A DNA stretch of 64,000 bases, taken from the NCBI GenBank assembly GCA_035546335.1, contig DATKDP010000016.1, forward strand, positions 1 to 64,000, given 5' to 3'. Positions 33,053 through 41,061 of this stretch are shown here, piece after piece. A program made the translations under genes and the position numbers. The stretch is from DATKDP01 sp035546335 (GTDB lineage Bacteria; Acidobacteriota; Thermoanaerobaculia; Gp7-AA8). Each line of letters begins with the position of its first letter. The stretch's first letter is position 1. Below the pieces are notes generated by a model. That model was given only the letters and a program-made list of their open reading frames with translations, was not told the DNA's origin and ran no database searches.

Positions 33053-33660
33053 TCCACGCTCCTTATGTGAGGGTCGAGCAGCGTGCGGAGAGCCTGCCGC
33101 CCGCGATGAAGTCTGATTTTTACCGCATTCGGCGTCACTCCGAGAATCTGCGCCGCCTCTTCGGTGGTGAGCTCTTCGATGTCGCGCAAGAGAAGAACGA
33201 CGCGGTAGGTATCGGGCAATTGATCGATCGACCGTTGCACGAGGTTGCTCAGCTCGCGAAGCTCGAGGATCGTCTCGGCGGACTCGGCCCAGGGAACGCT
33301 CGATTCCAGCTGGTGGCCATCGTCACGGAATCGTGGAAGGTACTCCTCGATGTCTTCCTCCGGATGCCGGCGCCGGGTGCGCAGCTTCATGAGGCAGGCG
33401 TTGATCAGAATCCGATGGAGCCACGTCGATAGACGGGCATTCGACTCGAAGCCGCCGAGGGCCTTGAACATGGAAACGAATGCGTCCTGAACGGCGTCGC
33501 GCGCGTCCTCTTCGCTGCGCATGAACCGCCGGGCAACACGCAGGAGGATCGGGGTATGAGTCCGCACCAGCGTCTCGAACGCGCGGCTGTCGCCTCCCCG
33601 CAGACGCTCGAGCAGCCGCGCTTCGCTCCCCTCGGATCGCGTTTGCGTTGAGATGTCCAT
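33049..33660 (-). CDS. ECF-type RNA polymerase sigma factor
   Basis: The 203-residue protein has sigma region 2 (about residues 20-85, SEEDARDAVQDAFVSMFKAL, STWLHRILINACL). Region 4 covers about 145-195 (LPDTYRVVLLLRDIEELT and the helix-turn-helix ILGVTPNAVKIRLHRGRQAL). The ATG at 33660 follows AGGGAA. An upstream start at 33741 would overlap the preceding anti-sigma-like gene. A zinc-finger gene lies on each side, in the same direction. Confidence 0.9.
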   Translation of the reverse strand: MDISTQTRSEGSEARLLERLRGGDSRAFETLVRTHTPILLRVARRFMRSEEDARDAVQDAFVSMFKALGGFESNARLSTWLHRILINACLMKLRTRRRHPEEDIEEYLPRFRDDGHQLESSVPWAESAETILELRELSNLVQRSIDQLPDTYRVVLLLRDIEELTTEEAAQILGVTPNAVKIRLHRGRQALRTLLDPHIRSVE

Positions 33661-33733
33661 GAAAGATTCCCTGTCGTCCGCGCCGGTCGATGAGAATGCG
33701 TGCGACGGAACATGAGCACGAGTCTTCACGAGA

Positions 33734-34033
33734 TTATCCACGAAGTGTCGCTGCCTGGAGAAACTTCATGTCGCGCGTGCGCGCCATGATGTCGCTCACC
33801 AGTTCCTCTGGGACATCGGTGGCCGGCTCGTCGAGCTCTCCGAGAAGCTCGGTCGTCGTTCGATAGCTGTCGAGGTAGGCCTGGCAGGACCGGCAACGCC
33901 CGAGGTGGCGCTCGAGCTCGTGTCGCGACAGATCGTCGAGGTCGCCCGAAACGTAGTCGGCGATGAAGTCGATGAGCTGCCTGCAGGTGATGTAGGGTCG
34001 TTCGGACATCTGCATGGTCTGATGCCGGACCAT
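33734..34033 (-). CDS. Zinc-finger anti-sigma-like protein (upstream copy)
   Basis: The 99-residue protein has the ZAS pattern HELERHLGRCRSCQAYLDSY with His-x3-Cys-x2-Cys, and an earlier Cys in ITCRQLIDFI. It has no membrane helix. Internal ATG codons at 34015 and 34009 are alternative starts. It precedes the sigma factor gene, whereas most anti-sigma genes follow theirs. It is related in layout to the 85-residue protein downstream, but the two are not close copies. Confidence 0.8.
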   Translation of the reverse strand: MVRHQTMQMSERPYITCRQLIDFIADYVSGDLDDLSRHELERHLGRCRSCQAYLDSYRTTTELLGELDEPATDVPEELVSDIMARTRDMKFLQAATLRG

Positions 34034-34235
34034 GGCCGGTGGTTTCCGTCATCGAGGGCGGCGAGAGGGCGGGGGCTTTGGAGTGCGGCGCACGCGCCGC
34101 TTTCGATCCGAGGCGCGGACCGCCGAGGGCGGCACCAGCCGGATCTTGGGTATCGGGATTGCTGGAATCAGCATGAGGGAGAAACCTCAGCCGATGAGCT
34201 GCCGTCGAAGAGAAACGAATGGAGTGGAAACGAAC

Positions 34236-34670
34236 GTGATCCGACGGCTGGCGATGGTCCTGCTCATGGGGATCGTTCTCGCTCTGCACCCCTCACAAGG
34301 CCTTGCGCAGGAGGAGGAGCCGGCGAAGAAGACTCCGCCACCCGACTACTCGCGCAAAGCGCTGCTGACGATTTTCAGCGACTTCTACGTCGTGGAAGAC
34401 GAGGAGGAGAACGGCTATCCCCTGCAGTGGCCGCTGGAGATCGGGCGCACGCGCTATCGCTTACGCTTTCTCCCCATCATGATGCCGATGGTGGGGACGG
34501 TGGCACAAGGCGGCAACCCGCTGCCGATGATCAATCCGTTCACCCAGCTCGGTCTGGACTTTCCATTCGTCTCGAGGGGAGGAGGGGAGGCGATGAGCGA
34601 GCGCGACTTCCAGCGGGCTTTGCGCCGGCTCGAGCGGCGCAAAGAGCGGGAACGGCGCGAGCGCGACTGA
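34236..34670 (+). CDS. Secreted protein of unknown function, 144 residues
   Basis: A signal peptide covers residues 1-25 (MVLLMGIVLALHPSQGLAQ, cleavage probably after AQ). The mature part contains LTIFSDFYVVEDEEENGYP, MMPMVGTVAQGGNPLPMI and a highly charged C-terminus of Arg and Glu. I recognise no family. The GTG at 34236 follows GGAG at 34221-34224. Starts farther upstream would put about 68 low-complexity residues before the signal peptide. It diverges from the zinc-finger/sigma group. Confidence 0.65.
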   Translation: MIRRLAMVLLMGIVLALHPSQGLAQEEEPAKKTPPPDYSRKALLTIFSDFYVVEDEEENGYPLQWPLEIGRTRYRLRFLPIMMPMVGTVAQGGNPLPMINPFTQLGLDFPFVSRGGGEAMSERDFQRALRRLERRKERERRERD

Positions 34671-34698
34671 CGTTTGGACGCCCCTTTCGGCCTCCGCG

Positions 34699-34704
34699 TA
34701 CAAT
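34699..34704 (+). promoter_or_regulatory. -10 box (TACAAT) of a likely leaderless ABC-gene transcript
   Basis: TACAAT is followed by six bases and the ATG at 34711. There is no ribosome binding site. The box heads the three-gene glycan cluster at 34711-37746. Confidence 0.4.
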
Positions 34705-34710
34705 GAATCG

Positions 34711-35919
34711 ATGAACGTTGCCATCCGGGCGGCCGAGCTCTCCAAGAGCTATCGCCTCTATCGCCGGCCGATCGATCGTTTTCTCGAGATGCTGACTCCG
34801 GTGAGGCGCCATACGGTCTTCCCGGCGCTCCAGGACGTCTCGTTCGCGATCGCCACCGGAGAGACCGTCGGGCTGATCGGACAGAACGGAGCGGGGAAGA
34901 GCACACTTCTCAAGCTGCTCTGCGACGTGACCCAGCCGACGTCGGGACGTCTCGAGACGAACGGAACGATCGCCTCGATTCTCGAGCTCGGTACGGGGTT
35001 TCACCCCGAGTTCACCGGCCGCGACAACGCCGCACTCAACGCCGCGATCCTCGGGCTCAGCCCGGCGGAAGTTCGAGAGCGCCTTCCGCTGATCCTCGAG
35101 TTCTCCGAGCTCGGCAGTTTTCTCGATCAGCCCGTCAAGACCTACTCTTCCGGCATGTACATGCGCCTCGCGTTTTCGGTTGCGGTCAACGTCGATCCCG
35201 ACATCCTGGTGATCGACGAAGCGCTCGCGGTGGGCGATGGCCACTTCCAGAAGAAGTGCATCGACAAGATCCGGGAGTTCCAGACGAAAGGGAAGACGAT
35301 TCTCTTCTGCTCGCATGCGCTCTACTACATCTCGACGCTCTGCCACCGCACGATCTGGCTCGACCAGGGGACGGTCCGCAGAATCGGGCCCTCGGTCGAC
35401 GTCGTCCATGAATACGAGACATTCCTCATGGAGCGCGATCGGGAGAAGGGCGTGGTGCCCGACGAATCTGTCAGCAGCATCTCGCCGATCCGCATCGGAG
35501 AGCTGACTTTGACCGATCGGCTCGGCAGGCCGTCGGAGACGTTTGCGACGGGAGACGATATTCATGTGCGAGTGGGCATCGATTCGTCGATTCCCTCGCA
35601 GCCGATCCACCTCATGCTCGGTGTCCTGCGGGCCGCCGACGAGATGCAGTGTTTCGCCGTCGGGACGCACGGCGATGGGGTGGAGCCATTCGCAGGGCGT
35701 TCGCATTACGACCTGACGATCAAGCTCCGGTCCGTTCCCCTGCTCCGTGGAGACTACGCCGTCGTTCTTTTCGCCGGCGACGAGAATGCGATGCATGTGT
35801 TCGACAGGAAAGACATCCGCCCCGCCTTCTCCATCGCCGGCGACCGGTACGAGATCGGGCTGATCGCCGTCTCGCATTCATGGGAGGTCGCGTCGGAAGT
35901 GAGAACCGGTACGGCGTGA
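34711..35919 (+). CDS. Wzt-like polysaccharide export ABC ATPase with C-terminal glycan-binding domain
   Basis: The 402-residue protein has an ABC ATPase at about 1-245: Walker A GQNGAGKST, the O-antigen-type stretch ILELGTGFHPEFTGRDN, signature YSSGMYMRLAF and Walker B DILVIDEALAVGD. A C-terminal domain at about 255-400 resembles the Wzt C-terminal glycan-recognition domain. Such proteins, with a Wzm-type permease, export lipid-linked O-antigen or teichoic-type glycans. No permease gene is nearby in this window. The next gene starts within its stop codon (GTGA). Confidence 0.9.
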   Translation: MNVAIRAAELSKSYRLYRRPIDRFLEMLTPVRRHTVFPALQDVSFAIATGETVGLIGQNGAGKSTLLKLLCDVTQPTSGRLETNGTIASILELGTGFHPEFTGRDNAALNAAILGLSPAEVRERLPLILEFSELGSFLDQPVKTYSSGMYMRLAFSVAVNVDPDILVIDEALAVGDGHFQKKCIDKIREFQTKGKTILFCSHALYYISTLCHRTIWLDQGTVRRIGPSVDVVHEYETFLMERDREKGVVPDESVSSISPIRIGELTLTDRLGRPSETFATGDDIHVRVGIDSSIPSQPIHLMLGVLRAADEMQCFAVGTHGDGVEPFAGRSHYDLTIKLRSVPLLRGDYAVVLFAGDENAMHVFDRKDIRPAFSIAGDRYEIGLIAVSHSWEVASEVRTGTA

Positions 35920-36698
35920 CACAGCCGCCGATGCACATCGATTTCGAGGGAGAGGGGCCCCTCGCGCCGGAGATCGCGGCGCTCGTCCGGAGCGTTCGCG
36001 TCGCGGCGGGAGCGACGCCGCTCAGCGTTGCGGATCCGGTCATCGATACGAGCGCGATCCTCGCGAGTGAGACGCGAACCTCACGCGTGAGGCTCGGCGG
36101 CGAGAGGATCGCGACGATCTCGGTCGCTCTCCACGAGCCCGAGCCGGTTCGTCTGATCGTCGATTCGGATGATACCGGGCGCTTTCCTTTCGAGCTGTCG
36201 GATCCCGACGCGACGCGCAAGGCTCCTCCCATCGAGCGGATGCGGATTGCCTTTTCCGGAGGGACCGGCGACCGGCGTCTCAGAATGACCATGAAGACGA
36301 TCGCCGAATTGAAGCGCCGCGCGATTCCCGTCGAGACGATCTGCGTCGGAGAGGCGGGGATCGCTGCAATCGCCGCCGGCTACGAGTTCCCGGAGCTTCG
36401 AGCGGGAGAGCTGACATCGCTCCTTCTGACGAGCACGCTTTTCCTGGAACCGATCCTCGAGGGAGAAGGAGAGACGGGCCTCGCACATCTCGCGGCGGCT
36501 CTCGGCGTTCCCCTCGTCACGCATGCGTCGGCGTCACCTTGCCTCCTGGCGCATCCGCCGGCGATCGCAGTGGAGGAATGGAGCGGCGACGCCTTTGCCG
36601 ATGCGATCGCGATGCGTCCCGCGCGGCAGTCCGCCGATCGGGTCGCATCGCCATTCGCCGGCGCTCTCTGGAAGGTGCTCCGCCATGGCGAAGCGTGA
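35916..36698 (+). CDS. Putative glycosyltransferase-like protein, 260 residues
   Basis: Residues 1-100 resemble nothing I know. Residues about 105-250 look like the C-terminal half of a GT-B (GT4-type) enzyme: IAFSGGTGDRRLRMTMKTI, VETICVGEAG, PLVTHASASPCLLAHPPAI. The usual E-x7-E is not clear, so activity is uncertain. The GTG at 35916 overlaps the ABC gene stop by 4 nt. The ATG at 35931 is an alternative. It overlaps the following GT2 gene by 14 nt, so the three genes are one unit. Confidence 0.65.
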   Translation: MTQPPMHIDFEGEGPLAPEIAALVRSVRVAAGATPLSVADPVIDTSAILASETRTSRVRLGGERIATISVALHEPEPVRLIVDSDDTGRFPFELSDPDATRKAPPIERMRIAFSGGTGDRRLRMTMKTIAELKRRAIPVETICVGEAGIAAIAAGYEFPELRAGELTSLLLTSTLFLEPILEGEGETGLAHLAAALGVPLVTHASASPCLLAHPPAIAVEEWSGDAFADAIAMRPARQSADRVASPFAGALWKVLRHGEA

Positions 36699-37746
36699 GC
36701 GATCGCTGCTCATCGTCAATTTCCGTTCGGCGGAGCTCGCTCGCGAGGCAGTCGCTTCGGCCCGGCAGGCTTCGAGCGCGCCATTGCAGGTCGTCATCGT
36801 CGACAACTCCTGCGACGATGCCGAGCTCGCCAGGCTCCGGGACCTCGACGTTCTGCTGATCGCCGCCGAGCGGAACCTCGGCTATGCCGGGGGGATCAAC
36901 CGAGGTGTGGAGTCGTGCGGCGGCGAGGTGATCGTGATCGCGAATCCTGACGTCGTTTTCGGTGAGGGCTCGATCGATCGACTCGCCGCTGCGCTCAGTG
37001 AGGGAATCGGAATGAGCGGCCCCGCACTCTTCTGGGACATCGGGCACGAATGGCATCTTCCTCCCGCCGATCCTGGAAGCATGGGGGAGAAGTTGAGCGA
37101 GCTGGCGGCGCTTCGTTCTTCGTCGTGGCGCGCGCGCCGGGAGCGCGCCCGGGCACGACGGCGTGTGCGATTCTGGTCGGACTCTTCGACGCGGCGTGTC
37201 GATGCGATCTCGGGAGCGGTGATGTGCGTCGATCGAGCGGTGCTCGATTCGATCGGCACGTTCGACGAGCAGTATCCGCTCTACTTCGAGGAGATCGATT
37301 TCATGCGGCGGATGCACGGCATCTCGGGAATTGCCTACGTTCCTTCGGCACAATGCCGTCATCTCTACAATCAGAGTGCCTCGATGGACGGCGCAGCGTC
37401 GTTGAAGTATCTGCAGTCGGAGTATCTCTATTACAGGAAATGGTACGGCGCGCGATTCGTCTCTCTGGTGGGGCGATTCGGTCGTGATCCGCATCCCCCG
37501 CTCTTCGCTCCCGATCTGGAGGGAAGCGCAATCCCGATCGAAGAGCCACTCGACGAGGTTGTGGTGGAGCTGTCGCCTTCGGCGAGCTTTGACTCGGCGG
37601 CGGGACATTTCCCGCAGTCGCAGGAAGTTGCCGTGCCGCGCGAGATCTGGAGCGATCACCGCGGCGAAACGCTGCATGCGCGGTTGATCGATCGGCGGTC
37701 GGGGCGGGAGAGGAGAAGGTTTCGGCTGCGGAAGCCGGGCGTTTGA
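36685..37746 (+). CDS. Glycosyltransferase family 2 (rhamnosyltransferase-like)
   Basis: The 353-residue protein has the GT2 pattern of WbbL-type enzymes: RSLLIVNFRSAELAREAV, VVIVDNSCDD, ERNLGYAGGINRGV, VIANPDVVF, a GAVMCVDRAVLDSIGTFDE segment and FEEIDFMRRM. No membrane helices are evident. The ATG at 36685 starts the homology directly. It probably extends a surface glycan exported through the Wzt-like protein encoded two genes upstream. Confidence 0.88.
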   Translation: MAKRERSLLIVNFRSAELAREAVASARQASSAPLQVVIVDNSCDDAELARLRDLDVLLIAAERNLGYAGGINRGVESCGGEVIVIANPDVVFGEGSIDRLAAALSEGIGMSGPALFWDIGHEWHLPPADPGSMGEKLSELAALRSSSWRARRERARARRRVRFWSDSSTRRVDAISGAVMCVDRAVLDSIGTFDEQYPLYFEEIDFMRRMHGISGIAYVPSAQCRHLYNQSASMDGAASLKYLQSEYLYYRKWYGARFVSLVGRFGRDPHPPLFAPDLEGSAIPIEEPLDEVVVELSPSASFDSAAGHFPQSQEVAVPREIWSDHRGETLHARLIDRRSGRERRRFRLRKPGV

Positions 37747-37870
37747 AGCGCTCATCTGACAGGGCCGTGAATGGGCGATGACGGCGCTCCCGAACGCGGC
37801 TCATCCGAAGTAGGCGGTTCCACCACGCATGCCCCTCGATCTGAGTGACACGCCGACGAAGCCACCGCTC

Positions 37871-40015
37871 TCAATCGTGGCGCAGCGCCTCGGCTGGATC
37901 GGCGAGGCTCGCTTTATGGGCTGGCGGATAGCTGGCACCGAGAACGGCGCCGAGCAGCAGGGCCGGCACTGCAATCCAGACTGCGGTCTGCCACGGATCG
38001 ACATCGAAGAGGAGCTTTTCGAGCAGCATGGCAGCGGCGGCGGCGAGGGGGATCCCGATGATCAATCCGAGAAGGGCGAGGCGTGTGCCGCGACCGACGA
38101 GAAGTCGCACGACGTCGGGACGGCGCGCGCCGAGGGCGACGCGAACACCGATCTCGCGGCGTCGCTGCTCGGCGGCATAAGCAGAGAGGCCGTACGCACC
38201 GATGCATGCCAGCAGCAGAGCGGCGATGGCGAACGCGGCGAAGGTACGGCCGAGGAAGCTCTCCGCCCAATGAATGACCTGGCGGCGCTGGCGCATCGTC
38301 AGAACGTCGTAGGTGGCGAACGCGGGATCGATGTGACGAATCGTCTCGCGGGCGGGACCGGCGAGGGTCGCGGGATCGACCGACTCCGAAGCGCGGATTA
38401 GCAGAGCCATCGTGCGAGGTGCGGAGACTGCATAGGGAAGATAGATGTTGAGTCTCGATTGTTCCGTCTCTTCGCCCAGCTCTTCGTAGACGATGTCGGG
38501 AGCGACGCCGACGACGCGATACGAGCGGCGGCGTGACGGCTCGGCGACCAGCAACTCTCTGCCGATGGCCGATTGCCCGGGCCAGAATCGCGATGCGAGG
38601 CGTTGGTTGACGATGACGGCGCCGCCGGGACGCGAGTCGAGTGCTTCGGTATCGGTGAAGGTTCGTCCTTCGATCATGCGAAGGCCCAGCGCCGGCCAGA
38701 TCTCCGGAGAGACAGGGATTGCCTGCGAGCCGATCTCCTCGTCCGCGGACCCTCCCCGAGGGGGAACGAGACGGACGGTTCGGCCGCCATCATCCGCCGG
38801 AATGCTGCCGGTCGCAGCCGCCGAAGCGACGCCGGGCATGGCGGAGAGACCTTCGACGATCCGCGCGACGACGCGGGCTCGCGCTTCGAGCTCGTCGTAG
38901 GCATCACCGGGAATGTAGATCCGCATGCTGAGAAGCGGTTCGGGATCGAATCCGGCATCGCCGTGCTGCAGCCGCATCGCGCTCTGAGAGAGCAGGACCC
39001 CACCGACGAGCAGCGCCAGGCTCACGGCCACCTGTGCGGCGACCAGAGCCGACTGGAGGCGTCGCTGGCTCGCGGTGGCGCTCGAGCGGCCACTCTGCAG
39101 CGCTGGTGCGGGATCGACGCGCGAGATGCGGAATGCGGGCAGAAGGCCGCATGCGAGCGCAGTCAGCGCAGATACGAGGATCACGAAGGCGATGACGCGT
39201 GCGTCGATCTGCATCGCCGCCCAGTAGGGTGGAGGATCGGGACTGGAGGCGACGAGTGCCGCGACGCCCGCGTGCGCCAGAAAGAGGCCGATCAGACCGC
39301 CGGCCGCGGCGAGGATCGTCGTCTCGGCCAGCACGAGGCGGATCAATCGCGCTCGTCCTGCGCCGAGCGCCGCGCGGATGGTGAGCTCTTTCTGGCGCGC
39401 AAGTCCGCGAGCGACGATGATGCCCGCAACGTTCGCGCAGGCGACGAGGAGGACGAGGGCCACGGCGGCGAGCATGCTGGAGACGGCTCGGCGCGCCGGC
39501 CCTCCGACGAAGAAATCCCGCAGCGGCATCATATGAACGCCCCAGCCGCGATTCGTATCGGGATAGCTGGCGGCGAGATTCGCCGCCGCAGTGTCGATCT
39601 CCGCTCTCGCCTCGCTCGAGCTCATGCCTTCATGCAGAAGGCCGATCGAGAAGATGACGCGCCGGTCGCGATTCGCCTGGCGGTCGGCTGCAGCATACGG
39701 AAGCCAGAGGTCGTGGCGCTCGGGGAATGCGAACCGCGGCGGCATCACGCCGATGATCGTGATGGGACGGCCATTCACCGGCGCCGACTTCCCGATGATC
39801 GACCGATCGCCGTCGAAGCGCCGCTGCCAGAGTGCGTCGCTGATGATGGCGACGGTCTCGAATCCGGCTATCTTACTGAATCTATGGAGGCCTCTGCACG
39901 TGCCGGCAGCACGGAATGTTCGGCCGTGGTCCGGCCGGGTCCCGAAAACGGACAGTGAAGCGCCGCAGTCGCGGGCGCAGGGGCACATGTGCGCCCGACC
40001 CCCTCGCGCGGCCAT
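37871..40015 (-). CDS. MacB/FtsX-type orphan permease, N-terminally truncated
   Basis: The product resembles acidobacterial duplicated orphan permeases: two MacB periplasmic-core plus FtsX permease units in one chain. Visible parts are VAIISDALWQRRF and TIIGVMPPRFAFP, the first FtsX block (VACANVAGIIVARGLARQKE, RAALGAGRARLIRL), a second periplasmic core (VIVNQRLASRFWPG) and the last FtsX block (YAAEQRRREIGVRVALGARR). The first membrane helix and roughly 200 residues of the first core are absent. The 5' end runs into the stop of the neighbouring gene, and residues 1-50 look non-homologous. It is probably a decayed copy. Confidence 0.75.
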   Translation of the reverse strand: MAARGGRAHMCPCARDCGASLSVFGTRPDHGRTFRAAGTCRGLHRFSKIAGFETVAIISDALWQRRFDGDRSIIGKSAPVNGRPITIIGVMPPRFAFPERHDLWLPYAAADRQANRDRRVIFSIGLLHEGMSSSEARAEIDTAAANLAASYPDTNRGWGVHMMPLRDFFVGGPARRAVSSMLAAVALVLLVACANVAGIIVARGLARQKELTIRAALGAGRARLIRLVLAETTILAAAGGLIGLFLAHAGVAALVASSPDPPPYWAAMQIDARVIAFVILVSALTALACGLLPAFRISRVDPAPALQSGRSSATASQRRLQSALVAAQVAVSLALLVGGVLLSQSAMRLQHGDAGFDPEPLLSMRIYIPGDAYDELEARARVVARIVEGLSAMPGVASAAATGSIPADDGGRTVRLVPPRGGSADEEIGSQAIPVSPEIWPALGLRMIEGRTFTDTEALDSRPGGAVIVNQRLASRFWPGQSAIGRELLVAEPSRRRSYRVVGVAPDIVYEELGEETEQSRLNIYLPYAVSAPRTMALLIRASESVDPATLAGPARETIRHIDPAFATYDVLTMRQRRQVIHWAESFLGRTFAAFAIAALLLACIGAYGLSAYAAEQRRREIGVRVALGARRPDVVRLLVGRGTRLALLGLIIGIPLAAAAAMLLEKLLFDVDPWQTAVWIAVPALLLGAVLGASYPPAHKASLADPAEALRHD

Positions 40016-40032
40016 GACATGTCGCCAAACCT

Positions 40033-41061
40033 CTACCCGCGGGTTGCGGCACGGCGCAGACCGAGGTCGACGATGCGCTGGATCAGTTTGGGATACGACA
40101 TCCCTGCGGCCTCGGCGGCGGAGGCGAACTCCTCGCTGCGAGCGATCTCCGGATTCGGATTCGCTTCGAGAAAGTAGAGTTTTCCATGACGGTCGAGGCG
40201 ATAGTCGATGCGGTTGTAGCCGTCGAGATCGAGCGTCCTGGCGATGCGCTTGGTCGTGCGTACGATCGACTGCCGAAGCTCCGCAGGCAGATCCTCCGCC
40301 TGCTTCTGGAAGATTCCGCGTCGCCGCTGGTACTCCGGGTCGTGCTTGACGCTCGCCGTGGCGATGGCTGCCGCTCCCGGCGGGAGGTTTTCGAATACCA
40401 GCTCCCAGACCGGAAGGACCTTGAGCTGCCGGTTGCCGAGAAGTCCGACGTAAAGCTCGCGACCCTCGACGAATTGCTCGACGATCGCGTCGGCGCCGAT
40501 GCGCTGGTGGATGAATCCGACGCGTTCTCGCAATCGCTCGTCATCCTCGACAACCGAGGCCTGGGCGATGCCGCGCGACGCCTCGTCGGTCAGGCTCTTG
40601 ACGATCAACGGAAACTCGAGCGAGCGAGGGCGCTGCACGCGGCGCCCGCGAGGGATGACGGTGAAACGGGGCACGACGAGGTGGTGATAGGCGACCAGCT
40701 TCTTGGACAGAGCCTTGTCGCGGGCGAGCATCAGGCCGCGGGGGTGGCATCCGGTGTAGGCGATCTGCATGAGCTCGAGGAAGCTGACGACGTGATGATC
40801 GAACTCGACACGCCCGAGGAACTCTTCGAGAAGATTGAAGACGATGTGAGGCTGCCATTCCTGGATCACGGTGCGGATCGGAGTCAGCTCGTCGGCGACT
40901 CCCAGCGGCTTTACCTCGTGGCCGAGCTCGCGCAGCGTGGTCACTACGTCGTATTCCGTTTTCCACTCGTACAGCTCCCGCTCGCTGTATCCTTCGGTGC
41001 TCTCCGGCGGCACGAGGGATGGGTGGACGAGAACGACGACCCGCAGCTTCTTTTTGTTCAT
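40033..41061 (-). CDS. ATP-grasp ligase, D-Ala-D-Ala ligase-like
   Basis: The 342-residue protein has the Ddl layout. An N-terminal domain (LRVVVLVHPSLVPPES, HIVFNLLEEFLG) precedes the ATP-grasp core (YTGCHPRGLMLARDKALSKK, FPLIVKSLTDEASRGIAQAS, YVGLLGNRQLKVLPV, YNRIDYRLDRHGKLYFLE) and the Mg-binding EANPNPE. Substrate residues do not clearly match true D-Ala-D-Ala ligases. The start overlaps the upstream metallopeptidase gene by 4 nt, so the pair is co-translated. It could be a peptide ligase, or it could be this genome's Ddl, since none is in the dcw cluster. Confidence 0.85.
   Translation of the reverse strand: MNKKKLRVVVLVHPSLVPPESTEGYSERELYEWKTEYDVVTTLRELGHEVKPLGVADELTPIRTVIQEWQPHIVFNLLEEFLGRVEFDHHVVSFLELMQIAYTGCHPRGLMLARDKALSKKLVAYHHLVVPRFTVIPRGRRVQRPRSLEFPLIVKSLTDEASRGIAQASVVEDDERLRERVGFIHQRIGADAIVEQFVEGRELYVGLLGNRQLKVLPVWELVFENLPPGAAAIATASVKHDPEYQRRRGIFQKQAEDLPAELRQSIVRTTKRIARTLDLDGYNRIDYRLDRHGKLYFLEANPNPEIARSEEFASAAEAAGMSYPKLIQRIVDLGLRRAATRG

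Noticed and set aside
38573..39958. 461-codon + strand frame opposite the permease
   Set aside because: It is a shadow of the permease gene, which has two clear FtsX domains on the minus strand.
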